A stretch of DNA of 25,043 nt from an uncultured Clostridia bacterium (GCA_937919015.1 CALFPN010000016.1:1-25043), one strand, 5' to 3'; shown: positions 14,862 through 23,072, counted from the first letter of the stretch. Notes: generated by a model from the sequence alone, not told the origin. Made by a program: numbers and translations.

Positions 14862-15284
14862 TTATTCTCCCACTGTGATCTGTTCTTTTATCTCTTCAAA
14901 AGTCTTTTCGCCGATGCCGGACACCTTCATAATATCCTCGATACGGCTGAATGCTCCATTTTCTTCTCTATATGCTATGATATCCGCTGCACGCCCTTCC
15001 CCAATACCGGAAAGAGAAACCAGTTCTTCCGCAGCAGCAGTGTTGATATTGATTTTTCCCAGCAGATCCTCCGCGGGTGTCAGGGTTCCTTCTGCCACGC
15101 CGATCTCATCCGCAGAGATCTCTCGGCCCATATCCAGCGTACCGCTATAAAAACTATGGCTGTACAGAATACCGCTGACAAGAAAAAATGCCACTACTGC
15201 CAGGAATTTATATTTTTCTTTATTTCGCTTTCCGCTCAAGGTTTTCTCACGCAACTTTAATCCAAACCTCTTTTTCTTTTTCAC
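14862..15284 (-). CDS. comEA: ComEA-like helix-hairpin-helix DNA-binding protein
   Basis: A 140-residue protein with a positively charged N-terminus, one membrane segment (about 27-45) and a C-terminal double helix-hairpin-helix (about 77-138: INTAAAEELVSLSGIGEGRA and IMKVSGIGEKTFEEI). This matches ComEA, the membrane-anchored receptor that binds double-stranded DNA outside the cell and hands it to ComEC. It is shorter than B. subtilis ComEA (about 205 residues), with a small region between anchor and HhH. The GTG start has no good ribosome binding site, so a start slightly inside (for example a TTG about 10 codons in) is possible. It is the first gene of the seven-gene leftward operon. Confidence 0.85.
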   Translation of the reverse strand: MKKKKRFGLKLREKTLSGKRNKEKYKFLAVVAFFLVSGILYSHSFYSGTLDMGREISADEIGVAEGTLTPAEDLLGKININTAAAEELVSLSGIGEGRAADIIAYREENGAFSRIEDIMKVSGIGEKTFEEIKEQITVGE

Positions 15285-15319
15285 AAAATATGGTATAGTA
15301 ATTTATTGTGACAAAGCAT

Positions 15320-15348
15320 TTGATGCACATAATTATCCATTATATAGT
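15320..15348 (+). promoter_or_regulatory. Promoter of the D,D-carboxypeptidase gene
   Basis: TTGATG (15320-15325), a 17-base spacer and TATAGT (15343-15348). On the opposite strand a perfect TATAAT (15344-15339) could be the -10 box of the comEA operon, though its -35 is poor. The two -10 boxes overlap, so the divergent units may compete. Confidence 0.55.
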
Positions 15349-15409
15349 AGTCTATCACATTTAACATAAATTTTCAAACCACTTATGGAAAGAATAATAG
15401 GAGAATCCC

Positions 15410-16762
15410 ATGAAAAAAAGATTTCTGCCAGTTTTAATGGCTTTATCCATGATATTACCCACTTTTTCTGCCTTCGCAGAAGAAGTAACACCGGAAACAA
15501 CTGCAAATCAATCTTCCCCTGCCATCGTTGCGGAAACAGCAATCCTGATGGACGCCGCCAGCGGTGAAATTTTATACGAAAAAAACGCCGATCAGAAAAT
15601 GTACCCTGCCAGTATCACAAAACTGATGACGATCCTGCTGGCCTTGGAACATGGCAAACTGACGGATAAGATCACATTCTCTCATGATGCGGTCTATTCT
15701 ATCGAATCCGGCAGTGCCCACATCGCCATTCAGGAAGGCGAAACCCTGACTCTGGAACAGGTGCTGCGGGCCATCATCCTGCGCTCCGCCAATGAAGCCT
15801 CCAATGGTGTGGCAGAATATGTAGACGGCTCCATAGAAGCCTTTGCCAAACACATGACTGCGCGGGCAAAAGAACTGGGCTGTAAAAATACCAGCTTCCT
15901 CAATGCCAATGGCCTTCATAATGAAAACCATTATACAACAGCCTATGATATGGCTCTCATTGCCAAAGAACTGTTGAAGCATGAGGAATACCGTTCCATG
16001 ATGAGCGAAACCTATTATGAGATTCCGCCTACCAATAAACAGACAGAGGTGCGCTATCTTCATGGACAGCATCAGATGCTGAACGAAAATTCTCTGTATT
16101 ATTACAAAGATGCCATTGGCGGCAAAACAGGCTTCACTTCCGAGGCTTTGAACACGTTGGTGACTTATGCAGAAAGAGACGGCATGGAACTGATCGCCGT
16201 TGTCATGAAATGTAACGGTGCGGAACATTATACGGATACCGCCGCCCTTTTCGACTACGGCTTTGCCAACTACGAATCTGCAAAAATTCTTTCTGCCGCA
16301 GACCATACATTTACTGTAAAAGTTACAGAAACCTATAAAGACAAGGCTGTAGAACGCGGTACCATTACCGTTTCCCCTGCAGAGGATGTTTACCATACCC
16401 TGCCCAAGGGCACAGATATTTCTGACATTACCGTAGAAAAGAATCTTCCCGAAAGCATAAAAGCACCTATCACAGCCGGTCAAACCATTGGCACATTAGA
16501 TATCTCCCTCCACGGCGAAATTTTGAAAACCGTTGATCTGGTGTCTCAGGATGCTATTGATGGATTGACTGATGCAGAAAAAGAAGAACTGGATGCTTCC
16601 TCCCTGACAGGTATTTTAAAAAAAGTCGGTATCGGCGCAGGTATTGTGATTCTTATTTTAGTTTTACTGGTTTCCATTACACGCACCATCGGCTATCTGC
16701 AGTATAAAAAACGCAGAAAAAACAGACGCAAAAGAAGAAATTCCTCCGGTCGCAGACGTTAA
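15410..16762 (+). CDS. D-alanyl-D-alanine carboxypeptidase (penicillin-binding protein 5/DacF family)
   Basis: A 450-residue S11-family enzyme that trims the terminal D-Ala from peptidoglycan stems outside the membrane. The signal peptide ends near residue 23 (SAFA-EE). The active site has S68 and K71 in the SxxK motif ASITK, SAN at 126-128 and KTG at 239-241. A C-terminal PBP5-type beta domain (about 290-385) follows. Instead of the usual amphipathic anchor there is a true transmembrane helix (about 402-422) and a tail very rich in Arg and Lys. An AGGAG site precedes the ATG. Transcribed alone, ending in the terminator at 16770. Confidence 0.93.
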   Translation: MKKRFLPVLMALSMILPTFSAFAEEVTPETTANQSSPAIVAETAILMDAASGEILYEKNADQKMYPASITKLMTILLALEHGKLTDKITFSHDAVYSIESGSAHIAIQEGETLTLEQVLRAIILRSANEASNGVAEYVDGSIEAFAKHMTARAKELGCKNTSFLNANGLHNENHYTTAYDMALIAKELLKHEEYRSMMSETYYEIPPTNKQTEVRYLHGQHQMLNENSLYYYKDAIGGKTGFTSEALNTLVTYAERDGMELIAVVMKCNGAEHYTDTAALFDYGFANYESAKILSAADHTFTVKVTETYKDKAVERGTITVSPAEDVYHTLPKGTDISDITVEKNLPESIKAPITAGQTIGTLDISLHGEILKTVDLVSQDAIDGLTDAEKEELDASSLTGILKKVGIGAGIVILILVLLVSITRTIGYLQYKKRRKNRRKRRNSSGRRR

Positions 16763-16769
16763 ATGACAT

Positions 16770-16807
16770 ACAAAAACCCTCAAACCATTTGGTTTGAGGG
16801 TTTTTTT
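16770..16807. terminator. Bidirectional intrinsic terminator
   Basis: A long, nearly perfect stem (AAAACCCTCAAACC against GGTTTGAGGGTTTT, loop ATTT) ends in a T-run on both strands. It lies between the rightward carboxypeptidase and the leftward ABC operon and serves both. Confidence 0.92.
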
Positions 16808-16808
16808 G

Positions 16809-17582
16809 TCAATTCCCACATTCGATACTGATTTCCGTAAAGATGTCCAGAATATCCTCTACTTTTGTATTTTTCTTTTCTTCGCCGCCCTTATCCAGCA
16901 CGATATGACCTTTATCCATCATGATCAGTCGGCTGCCATAATCCGCCGCATAGCGCAGATTATGGGTTACCATCATGGCTGTCAGTTTCTTTTCTTTTAC
17001 GACCTTATCTGTCAGTTCCATGATAATATCCGCTGTTTTCGGGTCAAGGGCTGCCGTATGTTCGTCCAGGATCAGAAACTCAATGGGCGTCAGCGTTGCC
17101 ATGATGAGGGTCGCTGCCTGTCTCTGTCCGCCGGAAAGAGCCCCCAGCTTTACATCCATCTTATTTTCCAGCCCCAGCCCCAGAATAGAAAGCTGTTCCC
17201 TGTAATATTCTTCCCGCGCCTTGTTAACACCTCTGCCAAGACCAAAGGGTTTGCCCTTATTATCAGCCAGAGACATATTTTCCAACATAGTCAGATTCGG
17301 GCATGTGCCTGCAGAAGGGTCCTGATACACACGACCAATGGTACGGTATCTCTGAAAATCCTTCATTTTTGCAATATCCTTGCCTCCAATGAGAACTTCA
17401 CCGCTCTGGATGGGAATACTGCCGCAGATGATATTCAGCATAGATGTTTTACCGGAACCGTTGCTGCCTACGATAGAAAGGAATTCCCCGTCGGGCACAG
17501 TCAGGTTGAAATCTTCAAACAGCAGGGTTTCGGAAATCGTGCCGGGGTTATAGATTTTTTTGATATGTTTCAACTCAAGCAT
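16809..17582 (-). CDS. trpZ: ABC transporter ATPase, tryptophan-type uptake system
   Basis: A 257-residue ATP-binding subunit: Walker A GSNGSGKT (39-46), signature LSGGQRQ, Walker B LILDEHTAALDP, and a switch His in VTHNLR. It powers uptake through the permease encoded just upstream. The ATG at 17582 overlaps the permease stop by eight bases (ATGCTTGA) and has an AAAGGTGG site; a GTG at 17594 is less likely. Substrate is inferred from the T-box leader and from the lipoprotein family, which resembles streptococcal TrpX. Confidence 0.88.
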   Translation of the reverse strand: MLELKHIKKIYNPGTISETLLFEDFNLTVPDGEFLSIVGSNGSGKTSMLNIICGSIPIQSGEVLIGGKDIAKMKDFQRYRTIGRVYQDPSAGTCPNLTMLENMSLADNKGKPFGLGRGVNKAREEYYREQLSILGLGLENKMDVKLGALSGGQRQAATLIMATLTPIEFLILDEHTAALDPKTADIIMELTDKVVKEKKLTAMMVTHNLRYAADYGSRLIMMDKGHIVLDKGGEEKKNTKVEDILDIFTEISIECGN

Positions 17583-18459
17583 TTTCCGCACCACCTTTCC
17601 GTCTGTTGCCCAGAACCAGAACCAACAGGAACAGCACTGCTGTTGCCAGTTTCATCAGGTTTGCAGGCAGACCCAGACTGATCGCCACCTGAATACATGC
17701 TTTATAGAACACACTGCCCGCCAGAACAGCTGTTGTGCCTTTGACAAAGCTCATTTTTCTGAAAAGCGTTGTACCAATGATAACCGCCGCCAGACCGAAT
17801 ACCATCTGTCCGGTCCCCATAGTACTGGAGAAGGCTCTCTGTTCCATACATACCATTGCACCGGATAATGCCACCAGACCATTGGCAATGACCAGACCAA
17901 GGATTTTTACGATCCCCTTATCCTTTGCCAGCGTTGTGACCAATGTGCTGTTATCGCCAACAGCTCTCAGGAGCATACCGCTCTTTGTACGCAAATACCA
18001 GTCCAGAATCAACTTGAACAGAACTGCTACGATCAGAGACATCACAAATTTACGCAGCATCAGGGAAGAATTTCCCATGATCGCCATGATAGGGCCGGAT
18101 GTAAAGATCGTATCCATGGCACGTTCCACCGCCAGATTGGAACCTGCAATCTGCAGATTGATGGAGAACAGAGCTGTCATGGTAATGATACCTGCCAGAA
18201 GGTCTCTCACGCCGAATTTCACATGGATGACACCTGTGACAAGGCCTGCTACCGCTCCCGCCAGAATGGCCGCCAGCATCGCTGCAAAGGGATTTGCCCC
18301 CTTTACCAGAAGAACTGCCGTGATCGCTGCTCCCAGCGGGAAACTGCCGTCTACCGTCAGATCGGGAAAGTCCAGGATTTTATATGTAATATAGATACCA
18401 TAGGAGAGCAGGGCATAAATAAAGCCCTGCGTCGCCGTACTGATGATTAAATCCATCAT
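17575..18459 (-). CDS. trpY: ABC transporter permease, tryptophan-type uptake system
   Basis: A 294-residue polytopic protein of the LivH/BPD_transp_2 type with about eight hydrophobic segments, such as FIYALLSYGIYITYKIL, AMLAAILAGAVAGLVTG and VLGLAAVI-like stretches. It is the membrane channel of the three-gene transporter. It follows the lipoprotein gene by 29 bases and overlaps the ATPase gene. An AGAGG site lies eight bases before the first of two adjacent ATGs. Confidence 0.88.
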   Translation of the reverse strand: MMDLIISTATQGFIYALLSYGIYITYKILDFPDLTVDGSFPLGAAITAVLLVKGANPFAAMLAAILAGAVAGLVTGVIHVKFGVRDLLAGIITMTALFSINLQIAGSNLAVERAMDTIFTSGPIMAIMGNSSLMLRKFVMSLIVAVLFKLILDWYLRTKSGMLLRAVGDNSTLVTTLAKDKGIVKILGLVIANGLVALSGAMVCMEQRAFSSTMGTGQMVFGLAAVIIGTTLFRKMSFVKGTTAVLAGSVFYKACIQVAISLGLPANLMKLATAVLFLLVLVLGNRRKGGAENA

Positions 18460-18488
18460 AGTTACAACCTCTTTCTATGCAGAAAGTT

Positions 18489-19463
18489 TTATTCTGCTGT
18501 TACATCTTTTGCACCGTTAACTGTTACGTTCAGATTCAGTGCTTTCATTGCATCGGGATTTACATAGATTTCAAAGTCTGTTACTGTTTCATAAGGCATT
18601 TCTTCTGCTGTTGCTTCGCCTTTCAAAATCTTCGCTGCCATCAGGCCTGTCTGTTTGCCCAGACCAACGTATTCGATACCTGCAGAAGCCACACAGCCTT
18701 TTTTCACCTGTTCGATTTCACTGCCGTAAACAGGGATGCCTGCGTCATTTGTTTTTTCCAGAATGGAATCCAAAACGCCTACTACGTTATTGTCTGTCAG
18801 ATTTGTCAGGCAGTCAACGCCTTTTTTCAGGATCGTATCTGTCGCCTGCACTACTTCTGCCTGCTGCATTACGCCAACTGCTTCAATGGTAAAACCATAA
18901 TCCGCTGCTTTTGCCTGATATTCTTCCACTGCAGAAACAGAGTTTGGTTCGCTTGTTGTGTACAGGATACCGATGGTTTTCGCATCAGGCTGCATTTCAC
19001 GGATCAGCTGCAGCTGTGCTTCGATGGGCAATTTATCGCTGGTACCTGTAATATTACCGCTGTCCAGTTTTGCCTGCTCGGGGTCTGTGATCGCTGTAAA
19101 GATAACTGGAATATCTTTATCCTCTGCTGCTGCATAACATGCTGTTGCAGAAGGTGTCGCGATGGCACACATCAGAGCCACATCATTTGCAGAGAAATTC
19201 TGGGCGATCTGTGTTGCAATATTATCATCAAAGCCTGCATTCTGGTAATCGATTTCGAAGTCAACGCCTTCCACCAGACCTGCTTCTTCCAGCCCCAGCA
19301 GGAAGCCTTCACGGCAGTTATCCAGAGATGCATGCTGCCCATACTGGGAAATGCCGATCACGGGAATATCGCCGTTTGCCGCATCCTCACTGCTGCTGCC
19401 GCAGCCTGTCAGTGTACCCATTGCCAGTACCATTGCCATTGTCATTGCCATAAATTTTTTCAT
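18489..19463 (-). CDS. trpX: ABC transporter substrate-binding lipoprotein, TrpX type
   Basis: A 324-residue extracellular binding protein (ABC_sub_bind/TrpX family). The signal sequence ends in a lipobox LTGC with the lipidated Cys at 21, then a Gly/Ser-rich linker. The two-lobed binding domain shows typical strands such as IPVIGISQYGQHASLDNCREG, IPVIFTAITDPEQA and KTIGILYTTSEPNSV. First gene of the operon, 100 bases downstream of the T-box terminator, with an AAAAGGAGC site. Because the leader reads UGG, tryptophan (or a precursor) is the best substrate guess. Confidence 0.88.
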   Translation of the reverse strand: MKKFMAMTMAMVLAMGTLTGCGSSSEDAANGDIPVIGISQYGQHASLDNCREGFLLGLEEAGLVEGVDFEIDYQNAGFDDNIATQIAQNFSANDVALMCAIATPSATACYAAAEDKDIPVIFTAITDPEQAKLDSGNITGTSDKLPIEAQLQLIREMQPDAKTIGILYTTSEPNSVSAVEEYQAKAADYGFTIEAVGVMQQAEVVQATDTILKKGVDCLTNLTDNNVVGVLDSILEKTNDAGIPVYGSEIEQVKKGCVASAGIEYVGLGKQTGLMAAKILKGEATAEEMPYETVTDFEIYVNPDAMKALNLNVTVNGAKDVTAE

Positions 19464-19560
19464 AATTATCGCTCCTTTTCTGATCTTGTTTTGTTTCTTC
19501 TTTCTTTTCTCGTCTCATCTCAGCTGTTTCTATGAGCTATTTTTTCTTCCGTAAGAAATA

Positions 19561-19598
19561 AAAAAAGTCTTATCCCATATTCCTATGGGACAAGACTT
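19561..19598 (-). terminator. T-box-controlled terminator
   Basis: AAGTCTTGTCCCATA pairs with TATGGGATAAGACTT (loop GGAA) on the minus strand and runs into seven T residues. It begins ten bases after the T-box motif, so its 5' arm region is available for the competing antiterminator. Confidence 0.9.
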
Positions 19599-19836
19599 GA
19601 AAATCCTGCGGTACCACCCAAATTGATGAAAAATCATCCGCTCATATCACTGTACAGCCATACAGTCTCGCTCTGATAACGGGTGCGCTCCCCGTCGGCT
19701 ACTACTCACTCTCGCTTTCGGCCGCCCTCATAAGTCCATTCACCAATCCTCCTGCTGCCACGCTCCCACCATCTGCGGCTCTCTGAAAGCTGATTTGAAA
19801 GGCTACTCCTCTTAATCATCGGTTTTTGTTTTGGAT
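19561..19836 (-). promoter_or_regulatory. Tryptophan T-box riboswitch (tRNA-Trp sensing leader)
   Basis: The minus-strand leader has the hallmark T-box GGGTGGTACCGC (19619-19608) before an intrinsic terminator. Upstream are the Stem I elements AGTAGCC and CAGAGAG and, on the 3' side of Stem I, GAATGGACTTATGAGGGC, with specifier codon TGG (Trp) at 19738-19736. A Stem III-like region, ACGGGGAGCGCACCCGTTAT, follows. Uncharged tRNA-Trp should pair with UGG and the T-box, favour antitermination and switch on the transporter; charged tRNA leaves the terminator folded. The specifier assignment is by position in the consensus and fits the TrpX-type genes downstream. Confidence 0.93.
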
Positions 19837-19842
19837 ATCGTT

Positions 19843-19870
19843 ATTATAGCACCTCGGTTTTGTTTGTCAA
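19843..19870 (-). promoter_or_regulatory. Promoter of the T-box/trpXYZ operon
   Basis: Perfect TTGACA (19870-19865) and perfect TATAAT (19848-19843) with a 16-base spacer. Transcription should start near 19836. Confidence 0.9.
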
Positions 19871-19933
19871 TAGTGTTTCCTGAAAAATTCGTTTCGATTT
19901 TTCCTGTTTAAAAAAGCCGTAAAAAATCAAATA

Positions 19934-19958
19934 CCCCACGAACACAAAGGCTGCGGGG
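19934..19958 (-). terminator. Terminator after the HPr-like gene
   Basis: On the minus strand CCCCGC and GTGGGG pair around a 13-base loop, followed by TATTTGATTTTTT. It lies 41 bases past the HPr-like stop and separates that cluster from the T-box operon. The stem is short. Confidence 0.55.
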
Positions 19959-19999
19959 CTTTTTTTCTCATATGTACAACGAAAAATAATATCAATCAA

Positions 20000-20242
20000 T
20001 TATGCCAGTACTGCAGACAGTGCTTCCACTGCTGTAGCTTCGTCTTTGCCATTTGCTGTGATCACAGCATTCTGGCCTTCCTGCATATTCAGAGCGATGG
20101 TGCCCATGATGCTTTTTGCATTGATTTTCTTTTCATCAACGCTTACATGAATTTCTGCTTCAAATTTGCTGGCAGTCTGTACGAAATAAGCAGCCTGTCT
20201 CGCATCCAGAGCAGATTTGATTACGATGGATTTCTGTGTCAT
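20000..20242 (-). CDS. HPr-like/Crh-like regulatory protein lacking the catalytic His
   Basis: An 80-residue HPr-fold protein. The HPr active-site sequence is normally GLHARPA; here it is ALDARQA, with Asp13 where the phosphorylated His should be. It cannot relay phosphate in the PTS. The regulatory Ser region is kept (NAKSIMG, S44, equal to HPr Ser46), as in B. subtilis Crh, which has Gln in place of His and acts only in catabolite repression with CcpA. The location directly after whiA, with an ATGA overlap, matches B. subtilis crh. The natural Ser kinase would be HprK, whose gene at the head of this cluster is broken by an IS here. Confidence 0.88.
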   Translation of the reverse strand: MTQKSIVIKSALDARQAAYFVQTASKFEAEIHVSVDEKKINAKSIMGTIALNMQEGQNAVITANGKDEATAVEALSAVLA

Positions 20243-21195
20243 TCTACTTCACCTTTACCTTTACCTTCCCTAAGCACTTCGGCAATAGTACTGATTTTAC
20301 GCAACCTGTGATTCACACCAGATTTCCCAACCGGTGTAGACAAGAAAGAGCCAAGTTCTTTCAGACTTTTATCAGGATATTCCAATCGAAGACGCGCAAT
20401 TTCTTCCAGCTGTTCGGGAAGCCGGGAAAGCCCAATCGTCTGTTCGATATATTCAATATCCTCCAACTGCTTCACTGCTGCACCGACAACCTTATTCAGG
20501 TTTGCCGTTTCGCAGTTGACCTTTCGATTGATGTCGTTACGCATCTCCTTGACGATACGGACATTTTCCAAATCCATTAACGCAAGGGGGGCCTCCATCA
20601 CATTCAAAAGATCCACGATCTGCTCGCCTTCTTTCAAATACACAACATAGTGGTCCTTCCTCTCCACTACCTTTGCATCCAGTTCGAAGGAATTGATCAG
20701 TTCCCGCAGTTGCTCGGCAATAAACTTATCTGCCAGAACAAGTTCCATGTGGTAATTCTTCTCAGGATCATTGACCGAGCCAACAGAAATGAATGCTCCG
20801 CGGATATATGCTCTGCGGCAGCAAATGCTGCTGACCACAGGCGGATAAATCCGTTTCTTCAATGTCATCTGTCCTTCTTCCATAACCAACATTCCTGTTG
20901 CCTTCAGAATGGTCTCCGCCTGAGAAAAGTTTTTTACAAGCACCGTATAGATATGCTTGCGTCCACTGCTTCTGACCGATACGTCCGCTATAATATTAAA
21001 AGTATTTTTCAATAATGTAAAGCACTTTTTCGCGACGACAAAATTCTCCGTCTGTATTTTTAAACAAAAATGCCCCATGAAAACAGCGATATGACCACAG
21101 ATATTGACAATGGCCGCTGTTTCTGCAATTTCACAATGTCTCCCATTCCCCAAATGAAGGGACAACTCACCCTTTACCTTAGACGAAAATGACAA
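20239..21195 (-). CDS. whiA: WhiA-family DNA-binding regulator
   Basis: A 318-residue WhiA. The N-terminal two thirds resemble the LAGLIDADG homing-endonuclease fold (CCRRAYIRGAFISVGSVNDP), and the C-terminal helix-turn-helix region reads SLKELGSFLSTPVGKSGVNH followed by LRKI. WhiA proteins affect cell division and chromosome segregation in Firmicutes and sporulation in actinobacteria. The gene lies 44 bases after rapZ and overlaps the HPr-like gene by four bases (ATGA). Length is typical. Confidence 0.95.
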   Translation of the reverse strand: MSFSSKVKGELSLHLGNGRHCEIAETAAIVNICGHIAVFMGHFCLKIQTENFVVAKKCFTLLKNTFNIIADVSVRSSGRKHIYTVLVKNFSQAETILKATGMLVMEEGQMTLKKRIYPPVVSSICCRRAYIRGAFISVGSVNDPEKNYHMELVLADKFIAEQLRELINSFELDAKVVERKDHYVVYLKEGEQIVDLLNVMEAPLALMDLENVRIVKEMRNDINRKVNCETANLNKVVGAAVKQLEDIEYIEQTIGLSRLPEQLEEIARLRLEYPDKSLKELGSFLSTPVGKSGVNHRLRKISTIAEVLREGKGKGEVE

Positions 21196-21239
21196 ATTTG
21201 TCCCCCCTTTCTAAAAATTTTCACAACCCCAGATTTTGC

Positions 21240-22112
21240 TTATTTTTTATGTCTTGCATCCTTTTCAATATCATGATGCTGCAGAAGAAGCATATGCTTT
21301 TCCTGCCCCAAAGCAGCATAAAGGGCATTTGCCAATGTAACGGAACGATGCTTGCCGCCAGTGCAACCGATGCTGATAACCAAATTGTTTTTGCCCTCCT
21401 TAATATATAGAGGGATCAAAAATTCCACCATATCCAGCAATTTCTGCAGGAAGATCTGACTTTCTTCAAAATTCATCACATAGCTGCTGACAGGTTCATC
21501 GTTACCCGTCAATTCCTTTAATTCCTGAATATAAAAGGGATTTGGCAGAAAACGTACGTCAAATACCAGATCACTATCCGTGGGAATACCGTATTTGAAT
21601 CCAAAGGACTGAATGGTAATTACCAGGTTTTCATGCTTTTTATTTTCCAAAAAGATACCGTTGATCTGTTCTTTTAGCTGTCTGGTCAATGCCTGACTGG
21701 TATCAATGATATAAGTCGCCTTCGCCTTTACATCCCGCAGCATTTCTCTTTCCTTCCGAATCCCCTCCTGAATGGAGCCGTTTCTGGAAAGAGGATGACT
21801 TCTCCTTGTTTCTTTGTAACGCTTGATGAGCACTTCATCGGAAGCATCCAGAAAAAGAATCTCGTATTCATAGCCTTTTTCCTGTAAAGAAGAAAGCACT
21901 TCAAACAGATCATTAAACAGTTTACCGCCGCGAATATCAATTCCCAAGGCAACCCGTTCAATCTCCCCTTCCTGCTCATAGCACAGCTCGGCAAACTTGG
22001 GCAGCAATGCAGGAGGCAGGTTATCTACGCAGAAGAAGTTGATATCCTCCAGAAATTTCAGTACGGAGGTTTTTCCTGCTCCGGACATACCTGTTACGAT
22101 GACAAATCTCAT
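21240..22112 (-). CDS. rapZ: RapZ-family nucleotide-binding protein (YvcJ)
   Basis: A 290-residue P-loop protein. Walker A is GMSGAGKTS (residues 8-16) and the conserved C-terminal block is IGCTGGKHRSV. E. coli RapZ guides decay of the GlmZ small RNA; B. subtilis YvcJ is a GTPase/ATPase linked to competence. The role here is not known. The ATG at 22112 (MRFVIVTG) is preferred over an upstream GTG at 22133, because the Walker A motif then sits at its usual distance and GGAAGG precedes it. The gene follows murB by about 36 bases. Confidence 0.93.
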   Translation of the reverse strand: MRFVIVTGMSGAGKTSVLKFLEDINFFCVDNLPPALLPKFAELCYEQEGEIERVALGIDIRGGKLFNDLFEVLSSLQEKGYEYEILFLDASDEVLIKRYKETRRSHPLSRNGSIQEGIRKEREMLRDVKAKATYIIDTSQALTRQLKEQINGIFLENKKHENLVITIQSFGFKYGIPTDSDLVFDVRFLPNPFYIQELKELTGNDEPVSSYVMNFEESQIFLQKLLDMVEFLIPLYIKEGKNNLVISIGCTGGKHRSVTLANALYAALGQEKHMLLLQHHDIEKDARHKK

Positions 22113-22148
22113 ATGCTTTCGCCTTCCCTTCACTTTTCTTATCTCTTG

Positions 22149-23057
22149 TTATTTTTCCCCAACGATTTTTACTTCTGTTTCCAGCGCAACGCCAAACTGG
22201 TCTTTCACTTCCTTCTGACAGAAAGCGATCAAATCCAAAATATCCTGTGCGGTTGCGCCGCCAATATTGATCAGAAAACCGGAATGTTTTTCAGATACCT
22301 GCGCGCCACCAATGGTTTTTCCCTTCAGGCCCGCATCCTGCACCAGCTTTCCGGCAAAATAGCCTGCTGGACGTTTAAATGTACTGCCTGCACTGGGATA
22401 CTGCAGCGGCTGTTTTCCCCGTCTCTGCTCTGCCAGCTCGGCCATACGGCCACGGATCAATGCTTCTTCCCCTTTTTCCAGCTTGATTTTCGCCCCCAGA
22501 ACAATATATCCTGCTTTAGGCACGATGCTGTGTCTATATCCCAGCTCCAGCTTCTCTGCAGGAATGGTCTCAATTTCCAAATCTTTTGTCAGCACGTCCA
22601 CACTGACCAGAACGTCCTTCATTTCCCCGCCATAAGCTCCTGCGTTCATCACGACCGCACCACCAATGCTGCCGGGAATACCGCTGGCAAATTCCATACC
22701 TGTCAGTCCTGCATCTGCAGCCTTCGCCGCCACCGCGCTCAAGAGCGCACCGCCTTTGGCTTCGATGATATCCTCATCCACTGTAATCTCTGCCATACGG
22801 TTATAAATTTGGATGACTGCACCGCGGATACCTTTGTCACGCACCAGAAGATTGCTGCCATTGCCGATGACCATCACAGGCATGTTATACTTTCTTAAAA
22901 TACCGAGGGCATCCTTCAGTTCTTCTGCATCCTTCGGCATCAGAAACAGATCCGCAGGGCCGCCCACACGGAATGTGGTATGCTCTTTCATGGGTTCCTG
23001 CAGCTTCAGCCCTTCTTCTCCCAGCCTTGTCCGCAGTTCCTGTATCAAATTCTCCAT
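22149..23057 (-). CDS. murB: UDP-N-acetylenolpyruvoylglucosamine reductase
   Basis: A 302-residue FAD enzyme that makes UDP-N-acetylmuramic acid, the second committed step of peptidoglycan synthesis. The FAD domain shows TTFRVGGPADL, GNGSNLLVRD and GIPGSIGGAVVMNAGAYGG. The catalytic Ser region is SAGSTFKRP and the C-terminal domain has GGAQVSEKHSGFLINIG. It looks complete and is presumably essential. The start has an AAAGAGGTG site, 15 bases after the broken hprK stop, so its normal promoter may be upstream of the insertion. Confidence 0.95.
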   Translation of the reverse strand: MENLIQELRTRLGEEGLKLQEPMKEHTTFRVGGPADLFLMPKDAEELKDALGILRKYNMPVMVIGNGSNLLVRDKGIRGAVIQIYNRMAEITVDEDIIEAKGGALLSAVAAKAADAGLTGMEFASGIPGSIGGAVVMNAGAYGGEMKDVLVSVDVLTKDLEIETIPAEKLELGYRHSIVPKAGYIVLGAKIKLEKGEEALIRGRMAELAEQRRGKQPLQYPSAGSTFKRPAGYFAGKLVQDAGLKGKTIGGAQVSEKHSGFLINIGGATAQDILDLIAFCQKEVKDQFGVALETEVKIVGEK

Positions 23058-23072
23058 GGTTTCACCTCTTTA

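Noticed and set aside
15572..16483. Leftward open frame of 303 codons
   Set aside because: It is antisense to the D,D-carboxypeptidase gene, which has a signal peptide and all active-site motifs.
16794..17681. Rightward open frame of 295 codons
   Set aside because: It is antisense to the ABC ATPase gene and starts inside the terminator.
18477..19535. Long rightward open frame of 352 codons
   Set aside because: It lies wholly antisense to the trpX lipoprotein gene, is rich in Cys and His as expected of an antisense frame, and has no domain or ribosome binding site.
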